DNA of 64,000 nucleotides from an uncultured Prevotella sp. (GCA_946183415.1 CAMHAM010000006.1:42339-106338); one strand, 5' to 3'; numbered from the stretch's first letter, positions 29,537-38,547 are shown. The notes: generated by a model from the sequence alone, not told the origin. A program made the numbers and translations.

Positions 29537-32500
29537 ATGAAACAGATAACCAGATATTCAATAGCCATCGCAACCCTGCTCCTGATGTCAATGGGAGCAT
29601 GGGCAGCCGGAGGATTCACCGTCAACTACCAGCTCGACGGAGAGAGCACAACAGCCACCGTAGGTGAAGTGACATATAGCAACGGCACTATCACCGTGAC
29701 GCCTGCCGACGGCTATTACCTGACAGCAGAAGACTTGAAGGTGATCAAGACCATCGACGGACAATACGGGCAGACTCGAACTGACCCCAGCATTGATGCC
29801 ACCGTAGCCATCACAGCAACGGACGCCAATGCTGATCCCAGCGGTGTGACGACTTACACTTTTACCGTCACCGACGAAAAATACGACTACGAGATTACGG
29901 CGAACTTCCATTCGAGGAAGGATGTGGCAGAGGCCTTGATAGCTCTGCCTGAGGATGCAGTTTTCGTGTATTCGGGTGAAGCCATTAAGCCGGCTGTCTC
30001 CGTGACCTATGCAGGAGAAGCCATGACTGCCGACAAGGACTACACCGTAGAATATGCCAACAACATCAATGTAGGCTCTGGGGATATCACAATTACTGGT
30101 ATCGGCATATATACGGGCACGAAGACTGTGAACTTCGACATCAATCAGGCAAGCGTCGCCATCAGGTTTGAAAGTGCTGATGGTAGCGAAGCCAAAGAAC
30201 TGTCCTCTGTCTACGGCACTGCGTTTACGGAGCCTATACTGAAGCTAGACCCAGCAGGTGCCATCGAGGTGAAGTACTCAGTGGATAATGAGGAAATAGC
30301 AACCGTCGATGCCGCAACAGGAAAACTGACCATCCTGAAGACGGGAACTGTAGTGATAACAGCTGCAGCTAAAGAAGACTATACGAATAAGGAAGGATCG
30401 AACTATAATGCTAATCCTACTAATACGAAAGCATCGTACAGTCTGACCATCACTACGGCTACGCCCACGCTGAAGTTCTCAGCAGAGACAGCCACAGCCA
30501 CAATGGGAACAACATTCGTGGCTCCAACACTGACTGTTACACCTGAGGGACTGGCGCCCATCGAGTATGAGTCAACGAATACTGAAGTTGCCACTGTGGA
30601 CAAGAACACGGGAGTTGTTACGTTAGTAGGAAAAGGTGAAGCCACAATTAAGGCAGTATTCCCTGGCAACGAGAATTACGAGACCGCTTTGGCTAGCTAT
30701 ATCCTCACCGTCAGCAAGGCTACTGCCACACTGAAGTTCTCAGCAGAGACGGCTACGGCCATAATGGGTGCCGAGTTCGCGGCTCCGACACTGACTGTTA
30801 CACCTGAAGGATTGCAGGACGTGAAGTATTCATCCTCGAACACCAACGTGGCAACTGTCAATGAGACCACAGGTGCCGTGACACTCGTGGGCGCTGGTGA
30901 GGCCGTCATCAAGGCTTCATTCGCTGGTACTACAGTCTATGAGGCTGCTGAAGCCAGCTATAAGCTCACCGTCAGCAACGCCACGATGAATGTCACAGCT
31001 ACAGGATATGAGGGGAACTACGACGGGAAGGCACACGGCATCACCGTAAAGGCTCCGGAGGGGGCTACCGTGAAGTACGGCACCGAGGAGGGAAAGTACG
31101 ACCTCACGGAGAGTCCGGCATACACAGACGCAGGCACATATACCGTCTACTATCAGGTGACGAAGGAAAACACTGAGACCGTTACAGGAAGTGCAAAGGT
31201 AACCATTACCAAGGGTTCTGCCACGCTGAAGTTCTCAGCAGAGACAGCCACAGCCACAATGGGAACAACATTCGTGGCTCCAACACTGACTGTTACACCT
31301 GAAGGATTGCAGGACGTGAAGTATTCATCTTCGAACACCAACGTGGCAACTGTCAATGAGACTACAGGCGCCGTGACACTCGTGGGCGCTGGTGAGGCCG
31401 TCATCAAGGCTTCATTCGCTGGTACTACAGTCTATGAGGCTGCTGAAGCCAGCTACGTGCTCACCGTAAGCAAGGCCAAGACGGAGCTAAAGTTCTCATC
31501 AGCAACGGCTACGGCTACGATGAATGCAGAGTTTGAGGCACCGATATTGACGAAATCGCCTGAGAATCTGGAGGGCGTGGAGTTCACTTCGTCGAACGAG
31601 GCTGCTGCCACCGTGGATAAGACCACGGGAGCAGTGACCCTCGTGGGCGCTGGCGAGACCACCATCAAGGCTGCGTTTACAGGATCAACTGTCTACGAGG
31701 CTTCTGAAGCCAGCTATACCCTCACCGTAAACCGCGCTGCGGGCGAGGGCTATCTGCTCTGGGTGAATGACACTCAGGTGACATCGGATAATGCAGAGGA
31801 CGTACTCGGACATAAAACTGACTCCAGCAAACCGTACTATATTTATAATAAGGACAAGAAACAGCTCTATATGGACAACGACCAGACGAGGACCACTGTC
31901 ATTGAGAGCCGTATGCCAGAACTGACTGTATACATAAAGGATGCAAACAAGATCAAGCGAATCTTCTTCAACAACACCGGCGATGCCTCTAACAAAGGCA
32001 ATCTGACATTCACCACGAACGGAAACTTCCCAGGCAAACTTATCATAGCCAACCCGACAAAGGGCCATAGTGCCATTAAAGGATTCTCGAATATCAGCTA
32101 TAACTGGGATCTGACGGCCATTGAACCTGATGGGTCATACTACGACACGACGACTCTCGAGATGAAATATAAGAAAGAGACGGATGCCATTGTCATTGCC
32201 GACACAATAACCATCGGCGAGGCGATTGTACCAATTACAGAAAAGAGAGCCATCACCTTCGAGGAAAGTCAACTCGTTGAGAAAGATGAGGACGGTAAAG
32301 TGAAGAAAGATGAAAGCGGTAATCCCATAAAAGCAAACCTGTCGAACTACAGCTACGCCCCATCGTCGACAACAGGAGAACCGGAAAAGAACGTGATTCA
32401 TATTAGCTTGAATTCTGCAAATATTGGTAATGACGCTGGCGGTTTCGATATTGAAAACGGCGTTGGCGGTATTTATATTGAAGACACCATGACCGATGAA

Positions 32501-33103
32501 AAGGCTGGTCAAGTGGCCCAAGATGTAAATGATAATAAGATGGTACCTGGTGGTACTTTATACGCCGAGAGTTACGACGGTTTCACCTTCAAGCTAATCG
32601 CAGGTTCGGGTACCATTGAGATTGACGAAATTGTGGAAAACGACCATGAGTTCCACCTGATCATCGGTACAAACAAGCCCATCACGCTCAATGGAAATAA
32701 TTCAATAATCCGGCCATACGATGGCAAAAGTGTACGCGTACAGGCAGAAATCGCATTCAATGTGGGAGCACCTACTTACTGTTTCCTCTATATGGTGAAG
32801 AAGACTGCCAGCACACGTCTGGGTAAGCGCGACAAGGCTCATGGCAAGTTGGTCTCTGTACAAGTGAGATCGACAACTGTCATTCCTACCGAACCACCTT
32901 CTGAGGCTACGGGCGGCGTCATCCCCAAATCTGATGATCCCGAGCCTGAAACTGACCCAACACCTCCTACTGGCATCACCTTCGTCAACAGTGACAAGAT
33001 GGCTGTGAAGAGCGGATGGTATACGATCGATGGCCAGAAGATTGCAGAGCCGACACAGAGAGGTCTCTACATCAAGGATGGAAAGAAGGTGGTCATTAAG
33101 TAG
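29537..33103 (+). CDS. giant secreted protein with near-identical Ig-like (BIG2) repeats and C-terminal tail
   Basis: 1188 residues, 20 bp after the preceding giant gene. Signal peptide KQITRYSIAIATLLLMSMGAWA. Residues about 210-735 hold a series of roughly 80-90-residue BIG2-like units with the phrase LKFSAETATATMGTTFVAPT and NVATVNETTGAVTLVGAGEA. An MBG-like unit (GYEGNYDGKAHGITVKAPEG) is inserted between them. At about residue 740 it contains LLWVNDTQVTSDNAEDVLG, the same module type as in the upstream protein. It ends GLYIKDGKKVVIK. Three units are nearly identical in DNA, which points to recent recombination. Likely a surface adhesin or scaffold; no enzyme domain seen. Confidence 0.82.
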   Translation: MKQITRYSIAIATLLLMSMGAWAAGGFTVNYQLDGESTTATVGEVTYSNGTITVTPADGYYLTAEDLKVIKTIDGQYGQTRTDPSIDATVAITATDANADPSGVTTYTFTVTDEKYDYEITANFHSRKDVAEALIALPEDAVFVYSGEAIKPAVSVTYAGEAMTADKDYTVEYANNINVGSGDITITGIGIYTGTKTVNFDINQASVAIRFESADGSEAKELSSVYGTAFTEPILKLDPAGAIEVKYSVDNEEIATVDAATGKLTILKTGTVVITAAAKEDYTNKEGSNYNANPTNTKASYSLTITTATPTLKFSAETATATMGTTFVAPTLTVTPEGLAPIEYESTNTEVATVDKNTGVVTLVGKGEATIKAVFPGNENYETALASYILTVSKATATLKFSAETATAIMGAEFAAPTLTVTPEGLQDVKYSSSNTNVATVNETTGAVTLVGAGEAVIKASFAGTTVYEAAEASYKLTVSNATMNVTATGYEGNYDGKAHGITVKAPEGATVKYGTEEGKYDLTESPAYTDAGTYTVYYQVTKENTETVTGSAKVTITKGSATLKFSAETATATMGTTFVAPTLTVTPEGLQDVKYSSSNTNVATVNETTGAVTLVGAGEAVIKASFAGTTVYEAAEASYVLTVSKAKTELKFSSATATATMNAEFEAPILTKSPENLEGVEFTSSNEAAATVDKTTGAVTLVGAGETTIKAAFTGSTVYEASEASYTLTVNRAAGEGYLLWVNDTQVTSDNAEDVLGHKTDSSKPYYIYNKDKKQLYMDNDQTRTTVIESRMPELTVYIKDANKIKRIFFNNTGDASNKGNLTFTTNGNFPGKLIIANPTKGHSAIKGFSNISYNWDLTAIEPDGSYYDTTTLEMKYKKETDAIVIADTITIGEAIVPITEKRAITFEESQLVEKDEDGKVKKDESGNPIKANLSNYSYAPSSTTGEPEKNVIHISLNSANIGNDAGGFDIENGVGGIYIEDTMTDEKAGQVAQDVNDNKMVPGGTLYAESYDGFTFKLIAGSGTIEIDEIVENDHEFHLIIGTNKPITLNGNNSIIRPYDGKSVRVQAEIAFNVGAPTYCFLYMVKKTASTRLGKRDKAHGKLVSVQVRSTTVIPTEPPSEATGGVIPKSDDPEPETDPTPPTGITFVNSDKMAVKSGWYTIDGQKIAEPTQRGLYIKDGKKVVIK
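30466..31478. repeat. intragenic near-identical repeats (three BIG2 units)
   Basis: Units start near 30466, 30727 and 31222. The third is a mosaic: its first ~80 bp are identical to unit 1 (including ATGGGAACAACATTCGTGGC), while the rest matches unit 2 with only about three differences. Confidence 0.9.
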
Positions 33104-33130
33104 TTTAGAGTTTAAAGTTTAGAGTTTAAA
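33103..33130. repeat. heptamer array after the giant gene
   Basis: GTTTAGA-GTTTAAA-GTTTAGA-GTTTAAA: four 7-bp units. The first G is the last base of the TAG stop codon. Confidence 0.85.
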
Positions 33131-33133
33131 GAT

Positions 33134-33162
33134 AAAAAATGGCTCCCGTGGGAGCCATTTTT
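33134..33162. terminator. bidirectional terminator between convergent genes
   Basis: AAAATGGCTCCC pairs with GGGAGCCATTTT around a tiny loop, with an A-run on the left and a T-run on the right, so it can act on both the plus-strand giant gene and the minus-strand DUF5020 gene. Confidence 0.9.
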
Positions 33163-33167
33163 TATTT

Positions 33168-33902
33168 CTAAAAGTTCCACTTAAATGCCACAGTCGGATT
33201 GATGAAGAACGACTTGTCGTTGTAAGTGTGATAGATGAAGTTGTTGCTAATCTCGACCTCGCTACCGAAGCTGATGTTCTTAGTGACATTATACCAGAAC
33301 TGAGGCTCGGTAAGGATGACGAGCATGCCGTGACCCTCGTGGCCAGCACGCCAGTTCTCACCGCGCCAGAAGTCGATAAAGCCAGAGAAGGTGCACTTCC
33401 CGCCAGCGAAGTTCAGCCCCCATACGCCAGTGAGCTGGAAGCTGTGATAGGCGCGTGTGTAGTCGTAGCTCTTGAAGTAGCGCTTGTACATCAGCTGTAC
33501 GGACCACGTCTTCGAGAAGTCGGCATTGTGACCGTTGTAGGCAGCACCCAGAAGGGCTGCATGCTGGAAACTGCCAATCTGATCGCGCCCCAGTCCGCCG
33601 TCGTACTCAATATGGGCGGCGAAGGGCGACTCCTTGCCAAACTTGAACTCACGCGAAATCTCAGTGTAAGCGCTGCGGAAGAACTTGCTGCTGAGGTCGA
33701 GGTCGACGAAATAGTACCAAGATCCCAGTTTGTCGGCCTTGAACTGTTCGACGGTGACAGTCACCTTCTGGCGTCCGTCTTCCTCGTTGGGGTAGATGTT
33801 ACGTCCGAAGTCGTAGTGTAGCTGGATGTCTTGTGCCTGCACAGTGATGACGGCTGCCGCCACCAGTGCCAATGTAATCAATCTTTTCATTTTTTCTTTC
33901 AT
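33168..33902 (-). CDS. DUF5020 family protein (Tsx-like outer-membrane protein)
   Basis: 244 residues with signal peptide RLITLALVAAAVITVQAQ; an alternative start is the ATG at 33890. The mature part has alternating aromatic beta-strands (WYYFVDLDLSSKFF, AYHSFQLTGVWGLNF) and ends in NPTVAFKWNF, with a terminal Phe as expected for a barrel recognised by the BAM complex. DUF5020 proteins resemble the nucleoside channel Tsx; that assignment is from family memory. It overlaps the lpxB stop by about 1 bp, so it is translated with lpxB. Confidence 0.8.
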   Translation of the reverse strand: MKEKMKRLITLALVAAAVITVQAQDIQLHYDFGRNIYPNEEDGRQKVTVTVEQFKADKLGSWYYFVDLDLSSKFFRSAYTEISREFKFGKESPFAAHIEYDGGLGRDQIGSFQHAALLGAAYNGHNADFSKTWSVQLMYKRYFKSYDYTRAYHSFQLTGVWGLNFAGGKCTFSGFIDFWRGENWRAGHEGHGMLVILTEPQFWYNVTKNISFGSEVEISNNFIYHTYNDKSFFINPTVAFKWNF

Positions 33903-35104
33903 TATTTTATTCGTTCTGTTAGTTTTTCAATGATGATCCTCGCGGCGGTTTCAGGGGCTTTCTGACTGCCCAGGCGGCGAGCCACCTCGGCATAGCCCTC
34001 GAGCATCCGCTCACGCGCCTCGCCATCGAGGATCTGCAGAAGTTCGTGGCGAATATTCTCCACGGAGAAGGTCTCAGCCAGGAGTTCCTTGACCACTTCG
34101 CGATCAGCGATGAGGTTCACGAGCGAGATATACTTCACCTTCAGCAGGTGGCGGCGCAGGTAACCCAAGATCTTGGGCAGCGGCACTTTGTAGCATACCA
34201 CCTGAGGCACCCCGAAGAGACAAGTCTCGAGTGTAGCCGTACCGCTGGTGACGAGGGCGGCATGCGCCTGTGCCAGCAGGGGGTAGGTCTCGTTGTAGAC
34301 GATTTCCACATCGCGCCCGCGCGTGAACATATTATAATATGTAGGTTCGATGGCTGGGGCACCAGCGATGACAATGCGGTAATCCTTCTGAAGTCCCTCC
34401 ACGGCATCGAGCATCGCGGGGAGATTATCCTTGATCTCCTGTTTCCGCGAGCCTGCGAGGAGGGCGAGGAGCTTTTTCGAGGAGGGAGGAGTGTGGAGTG
34501 TGGAGTGAGATATGTCTGTGGCTTCACTCCTCACTCCACACTCCTCACTCCTCAAATATTCACGAACTTCATCGGCAGTGGGGTTGCCTACGTAATGGAT
34601 GGGATAATGGTGCTTCTTCTCGAAGAAATCCACCTCGAAAGGGAGGATGGAGAGAAGTTCATCGACATCGCGACGGATGTTCTTGATGCGGTACTCCTTC
34701 CACGCCCAGATCTTCGGAGAAATGTAGTAAAAAATCCGAGGAACATGACCATTAGCGAACTTTTCACTTTTCACTTTTCGCTTTTCATTTCCTATGTATT
34801 TGGCAATCTTCAGATTGAAGCCAGGATAATCGACGAGGATGACGCAATCTGGCTGCCAGTCAGTGATGTCCTGCTTGCACATCTTCATATTCTTCAGGAT
34901 AGTTGGGAGATGCAACAACACGGGTATAAAGCCCATATAAGCCAGTTCCTTATAGTGGCGCACGCGGGTGCCGCCAACGGCTGTCATCAGGTCGCCGCCA
35001 AAGAAGCGGAACTCTGCCTTAGCGTCAATATCTTTCAATGCCCGCATCAGGTGTGATGCATGGAGGTCGCCTGAGGCTTCACCAACTATCAGATAGTATT
35101 TCAT
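33902..35104 (-). CDS. lpxB: lipid-A-disaccharide synthase
   Basis: 400 residues. LpxB joins UDP-2,3-diacylglucosamine and lipid X in lipid A synthesis at the inner membrane. Family features are MKYYLIVGEASGDLHASHLM at the N-terminus, DYPGFNLKIAKY, FYYISPKIWAWKEYR and the C-terminal VTSGTATLETCLFGVPQVVCYK. Two in-frame insertions read from heptamer repeats interrupt it: NEKRKVKSEKFANG (after KIAKYIG) and RSEECGVRSEATDISHSTLH (about residue 190-210). The gap to surE is filled entirely by a third heptamer array. The active-site regions look intact, so the enzyme is probably functional. Confidence 0.95.
   Translation of the reverse strand: MKYYLIVGEASGDLHASHLMRALKDIDAKAEFRFFGGDLMTAVGGTRVRHYKELAYMGFIPVLLHLPTILKNMKMCKQDITDWQPDCVILVDYPGFNLKIAKYIGNEKRKVKSEKFANGHVPRIFYYISPKIWAWKEYRIKNIRRDVDELLSILPFEVDFFEKKHHYPIHYVGNPTADEVREYLRSEECGVRSEATDISHSTLHTPPSSKKLLALLAGSRKQEIKDNLPAMLDAVEGLQKDYRIVIAGAPAIEPTYYNMFTRGRDVEIVYNETYPLLAQAHAALVTSGTATLETCLFGVPQVVCYKVPLPKILGYLRRHLLKVKYISLVNLIADREVVKELLAETFSVENIRHELLQILDGEARERMLEGYAEVARRLGSQKAPETAARIIIEKLTERIK
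34488..34556. repeat. inverted heptamer arrays inside lpxB
   Basis: Left arm 34488-34508 (GTGGAGT-type units) and right arm 34524-34544 (CACTCCT/CACTCCA units) form a 21-bp inverted repeat with one mismatch and a 15-nt loop. Both arms keep a 7-bp period and are translated in frame. Confidence 0.9.
34758..34790. repeat. heptamer array inside lpxB (second site)
   Basis: AAC/CAC/CGC/CAT triplets at 34758, 34765, 34772, 34779 and 34786, exact 7-bp period, unit TTTTCAC. Translated in frame on the minus strand as part of NEKRKVKSEKF. Confidence 0.88.
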
Positions 35105-35188
35105 GTGGAGTGAGGAGTGTGGAGTGTGGAGTGAGGAGTGAGGAGTGAGGAGTGTGGAGTGAGGAGTGTGGAGTGAGGAGTGTGGAAT
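35105..35188. repeat. heptamer array filling the surE-lpxB gap (12 units)
   Basis: Twelve consecutive units GTGGAGT or GAGGAGT from the base next to the lpxB ATG to the first base of the surE stop codon, with no interruption in the 7-bp period. The last unit is GTGGAAT. Confidence 0.95.
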
Positions 35189-35970
35189 TACAAGTGCCAG
35201 TCGCTGATCAAGCTGATGGCGGAGTAGGCTGTGACATCAGACTGGGTGGGGGTGATGGCCACGTAGCCGTGGGTCAGGGCCCAGTTGTCAGTATCCTCAG
35301 CCTCAGGCTCATCATTCTGGTAGTGACCCACCATCCACCAGTAGTCGTAGCCACGTGGATGACGGTACTTCGACACCTCACTGCCCCACGTGCCTTTCGC
35401 CATGCGGCAGACACGGACACCAGCAAAGGCATCCACCACGGGGAAGTTCACATTCAGACAGACCCCCAGAGGCAGTCCATCAGCCAGCACCCGTTGCGTG
35501 ATCTCACGGACATAGGGGCGCAAGGGCTCGAAATCGGCATCGTCGCGATGATCGCAGAGCGAGAACGCCACAGAGGGGATATACTTCATACAGCCCTCCA
35601 TCACGACACCCATCGTACCGCTATAGTGGGTGTTCACCGAGGCATTATCACCGTGGTTGATACCACCAATGACCATATCTGGTTTGCGGGGACAGAGTTC
35701 GGATAGTGCCATCTTCACGCAATCGACGGGGGTACCGTTGCACGACCATATCTCCACATGGGCACCAGATGGTGCCACGAACTGCTCTTGACAGGTGAGT
35801 GTGAGCGGGGTCGTCACGGAGAAAGCACAGGCGAAGCCACTGCGCCCAGAATCGGGGGCACAGACGAGGACATCGCCAAAGTCGGAGACCATTTCCACCA
35901 GCTGACGGATACCCTTTGCCTGATAGCCATCATCATTGGAAATAAGTAATAAAGGTCGTTTAATTTCCAT
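35188..35970 (-). CDS. surE: 5'/3'-nucleotidase SurE
   Basis: I choose the ATG at 35968-35970 (MEIKRPLLLISNDDGYQAKGI), which follows the promoter box; the ORF-track start is upstream of it. 260 residues. SurE is a metal-dependent survival phosphatase acting on nucleoside monophosphates. The metal-binding DD is in SNDDGY; further motifs are CAPDSGRSGFACAFSV, SCNGTPVDCVKMAL and GGINHGDNASVNTHYSGTMG. It is the first gene of surE-lpxB-DUF5020 and divergent from parA. Confidence 0.95.
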   Translation of the reverse strand: MEIKRPLLLISNDDGYQAKGIRQLVEMVSDFGDVLVCAPDSGRSGFACAFSVTTPLTLTCQEQFVAPSGAHVEIWSCNGTPVDCVKMALSELCPRKPDMVIGGINHGDNASVNTHYSGTMGVVMEGCMKYIPSVAFSLCDHRDDADFEPLRPYVREITQRVLADGLPLGVCLNVNFPVVDAFAGVRVCRMAKGTWGSEVSKYRHPRGYDYWWMVGHYQNDEPEAEDTDNWALTHGYVAITPTQSDVTAYSAISLISDWHL

Positions 35971-35991
35971 AAAATAACAATGATTTGCGTG

Positions 35992-35999
35992 CAAAAGTA
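35992..35999 (-). promoter_or_regulatory. -7 promoter box for surE-lpxB unit
   Basis: TACTTTTG on the minus strand, 21 bp upstream of the surE ATG, divergent from the parA box about 43 bp away. Confidence 0.75.
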
Positions 36000-36041
36000 C
36001 GAAAAAAGGTTTAAATAGACCGATTTCTCGCCCGAAATGTG

Positions 36042-36049
36042 TAACTTTG
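36042..36049 (+). promoter_or_regulatory. -7 promoter box for parA-parB unit
   Basis: TAACTTTG, 41 bp upstream of the chosen parA ATG; it matches TAnnTTTG and rules out the ORF-track start. Confidence 0.75.
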
Positions 36050-36090
36050 TGCCCAAATTTCTTGTTTTTATCAAGTTTAGAAGTGAACAA

Positions 36091-36855
36091 ATGGGAAAGA
36101 TTATTGCATTAGCAAACCAAAAAGGCGGTGTGGGAAAGACCACAACCACCATCAACCTGGCAGCATCGCTGGCCACCCTGGAGAAAACGGTACTCGTGGT
36201 CGATGCCGACCCTCAGGCCAATGCCTCCAGCGGACTCGGAGTCAACATCGCAGAAGTGGAATGTTCATTATATGAGTGCATCATCAACAAGACCGACGTG
36301 CGCGATGCCATCTATACCACAGACATCGACGGCCTCGACGTGATTCCAAGTCACATTGACCTCGTGGGAGCAGAGATCGAGATGCTGAACCTCAGCGACC
36401 GCGAGAAGGTCATCGGCAAGATTCTCGAGCCTATCCGCAGCGAGTATGACTATATCCTCATCGACTGTTCGCCCTCACTGGGCCTCATCACCGTGAACTC
36501 ACTCACAGCTGCCGACTCGGTGATCATCCCCGTGCAGTGCGAGTACTTCGCCCTCGAGGGTATCTCGAAACTGCTGAACACCATCCGCATCATCAAGCAC
36601 AAGCTGAACCCGAGGCTTGAGATCGAGGGATTCCTGCTGACGATGTACGACAGCCGTCTGCGACTGGCCAACCAAATCTACGACGAGGTGAAGCGCCACT
36701 TCCAGGAACTCGTGTTCAAGACCGTCATCCAGCGCAACGTAAAACTCTCAGAGGCACCGAGCCACGGACTGCCCGTGATCCTCTACGATGCAGAGTCGAC
36801 AGGTGCGAAGAACCACCTGGCACTGGCCAATGAAATCATCAACAAAAACAAATAA
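36091..36855 (+). CDS. parA: chromosome partitioning ATPase ParA (Soj)
   Basis: 254 residues from the ATG at 36091 ([20 protein letters not shown]). The deviant Walker A is KGGVGKTT, Walker A' [11 protein letters not shown], Walker [14 protein letters not shown]. No N-terminal DNA-binding domain is present, so it is the short chromosomal (Soj) form that works with ParB/parS in origin segregation. It is followed after 6 bp by parB. Divergent from surE. Confidence 0.96.
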   Translation: MGKIIALANQKGGVGKTTTTINLAASLATLEKTVLVVDADPQANASSGLGVNIAEVECSLYECIINKTDVRDAIYTTDIDGLDVIPSHIDLVGAEIEMLNLSDREKVIGKILEPIRSEYDYILIDCSPSLGLITVNSLTAADSVIIPVQCEYFALEGISKLLNTIRIIKHKLNPRLEIEGFLLTMYDSRLRLANQIYDEVKRHFQELVFKTVIQRNVKLSEAPSHGLPVILYDAESTGAKNHLALANEIINKNK

Positions 36856-36861
36856 TAGACC

Positions 36862-37791
36862 ATGGCTGTTAGAAAGAAATACAACTCAAGTGCACTTGGG
36901 CGCGGCCTCGACAATATCAGTAGCGGCAGAGGACTTGGCCTGGACGCGCTGATCGATACCAGCGACATCGAGACCAAAGGTACATCAAACCTCAACGAGA
37001 TTGCCATCGCCCAGATAGAGCCCAATCCGAATCAGCCCCGTCATGAATTCGACGAGCAGGCCCTTAAGGAGCTCGCCATGAGCATCCGTGAGATAGGTAT
37101 CATCACCCCTATCACCGTGCGCCAGACAGAGAGCGGCACCTATCAGATCATCGCTGGTGAGCGCCGTTGGAGAGCCGCACAGATAGCAGGACTGAGCGCC
37201 CTGCCCGCCTACATCAAGACCGCCAAGGACGACGATGTGATGGAGATGGCCCTTGTAGAGAATATCCAGCGTGAAGACCTCAACGCCATAGAGATAGCAC
37301 TGGCCTACCAGCGCCTCGCAGAGACAACGGGTCTGACACAGGAGAAGATATCGGAGCGCGTGGGCAAGAGCCGTACCTCGATCACGAACTATATGCGACT
37401 GCTGAAGTTGCCCGCCCCCATACAGATGGCACTGAAGAACAAGGAGATGGACATGGGCCACGCCCGTGCGCTGCTCTCTATCGACAGTCCCTCGGCACAG
37501 ATCAAGCTCTTCAACGACGTGAAGCGTAACGGCTACTCCGTGCGCAAGGTGGAGGAACTCGTGCAGGCCATGAAGAAGGGCGACTCGCTGCAGGAGGCCA
37601 AGAAGGCCGTGGCCCCAAGGCAACTGCCACTGGAGTACAGTATTTTGAGAGACCGTCTGTCACAACTCTTTGGAGTCCGTGTGCAGATGACCTGCTCGCC
37701 GCAGAGTAAGGGGCGCATCAGCATCCCCTTTGAGAGCGAGGACGAGCTGGAGAATATCATGAATGTCTTCGATAAGGTAAAGAATGCATAG
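36862..37791 (+). CDS. parB: chromosome partitioning protein ParB
   Basis: 309 residues. A basic N-terminal part leads to the CTPase/ParB-N domain with IEPNPNQPRHEFDEQALKEL and IIAGERRWRAAQIAGL (the GERRWRA box). The helix-turn-helix that reads parS is near TQEKISERVGKSRTSITNYMRL, and a C-terminal dimerisation region follows. ParB clamps spread from parS near the origin. It overlaps the DUF5683 gene by 8 bp. I could not find a full parS site in the window. Confidence 0.96.
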   Translation: MAVRKKYNSSALGRGLDNISSGRGLGLDALIDTSDIETKGTSNLNEIAIAQIEPNPNQPRHEFDEQALKELAMSIREIGIITPITVRQTESGTYQIIAGERRWRAAQIAGLSALPAYIKTAKDDDVMEMALVENIQREDLNAIEIALAYQRLAETTGLTQEKISERVGKSRTSITNYMRLLKLPAPIQMALKNKEMDMGHARALLSIDSPSAQIKLFNDVKRNGYSVRKVEELVQAMKKGDSLQEAKKAVAPRQLPLEYSILRDRLSQLFGVRVQMTCSPQSKGRISIPFESEDELENIMNVFDKVKNA

Positions 37792-38509
37792 GCAACTGAT
37801 AGTCATCGGTATCTTCCTGTTGGCAGGCACCCTCTGGAGCAGTGCCCAGGAGGTCAAGGAGCTGGATGCGATAGACAGCATGCTCGTGGCTATCGAAGAC
37901 TCGCTGGCAAAAGACACCGTCATCCCGAAGGTGGAGGCCGTGGAGCCTTCGATCGTTGTGAACACCCCTCCAGAGGAGGTGAAGCCCGCCAAGGACAGGG
38001 CGACTTGGATGCCCAGCCCCAAGAAGGCGATGTGGCTGGCGCTCGTCATCCCCGGTGGCGGCCAGATCTACAACCGCAAGTACTGGAAACTGCCCATCGT
38101 CTATGGCGGAATCATAGGCTGTCTGTATGCGATGAACTGGAACAACAACATGTATAAGGACTACTCGCAGGCCTATCTCGACCTGATTGATAAGGATCCG
38201 GGCACGCAGAGCTATAACATGTTCCTGCACCTCGGAACGCAGATCGACGACAAGAATAAGGATCACTATAAGGACATCTTCAAGAAGCGTAAGGACAAGT
38301 TCCGCCGCTGGCGCGACCTGAGTTTCTTTGTCTTGTTGGGTGTCTATGCCCTCTCGGTGATCGACGCCTACGTGGATGCAGAGCTCTCGAACTTCGACAT
38401 CTCGAAGGATTTGAGTTTGAAGGTGGAGCCTACCATCCTGAACAACCGTTCGTCGAGCAATCCACTCGATAGTTCATCACTGGGCTTGCAGTGCAGCCTG
38501 AATTTTTAA
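37784..38509 (+). CDS. DUF5683 domain membrane protein
   Basis: 241 residues. A signal peptide (RQLIVIGIFLLAGTLWSSAQ) is followed by a charged stretch and then the DUF5683 core: KKAMWLALVIPGGGQIYNRKYWKLPIVYGGIIGCLYAMNW, with a second membrane segment FFVLLGVYALSVIDAYVDAEL. The GGGQIYN-type turn resembles the small TM2-like domains of membrane proteins. It overlaps parB by 8 bp, an arrangement found in other Bacteroidetes, and precedes the transglycosylase. Function unknown; a cell-envelope role is inferred. Confidence 0.85.
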   Translation: MHRQLIVIGIFLLAGTLWSSAQEVKELDAIDSMLVAIEDSLAKDTVIPKVEAVEPSIVVNTPPEEVKPAKDRATWMPSPKKAMWLALVIPGGGQIYNRKYWKLPIVYGGIIGCLYAMNWNNNMYKDYSQAYLDLIDKDPGTQSYNMFLHLGTQIDDKNKDHYKDIFKKRKDKFRRWRDLSFFVLLGVYALSVIDAYVDAELSNFDISKDLSLKVEPTILNNRSSSNPLDSSSLGLQCSLNF

Positions 38510-38511
38510 AA

Positions 38512-38540
38512 TGTAAAAAAGTAAAGAGTAAAGTAAAAGA
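38512..38540. repeat. short A/G-rich GTAAAGA-type repeat
   Basis: GTAA occurs at 38513, 38521, 38528 and 38533, so the period is not strict. It resembles a degenerate heptamer array in the gap after the DUF5683 stop. Confidence 0.4.
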
Positions 38541-38547
38541 ATAATAT

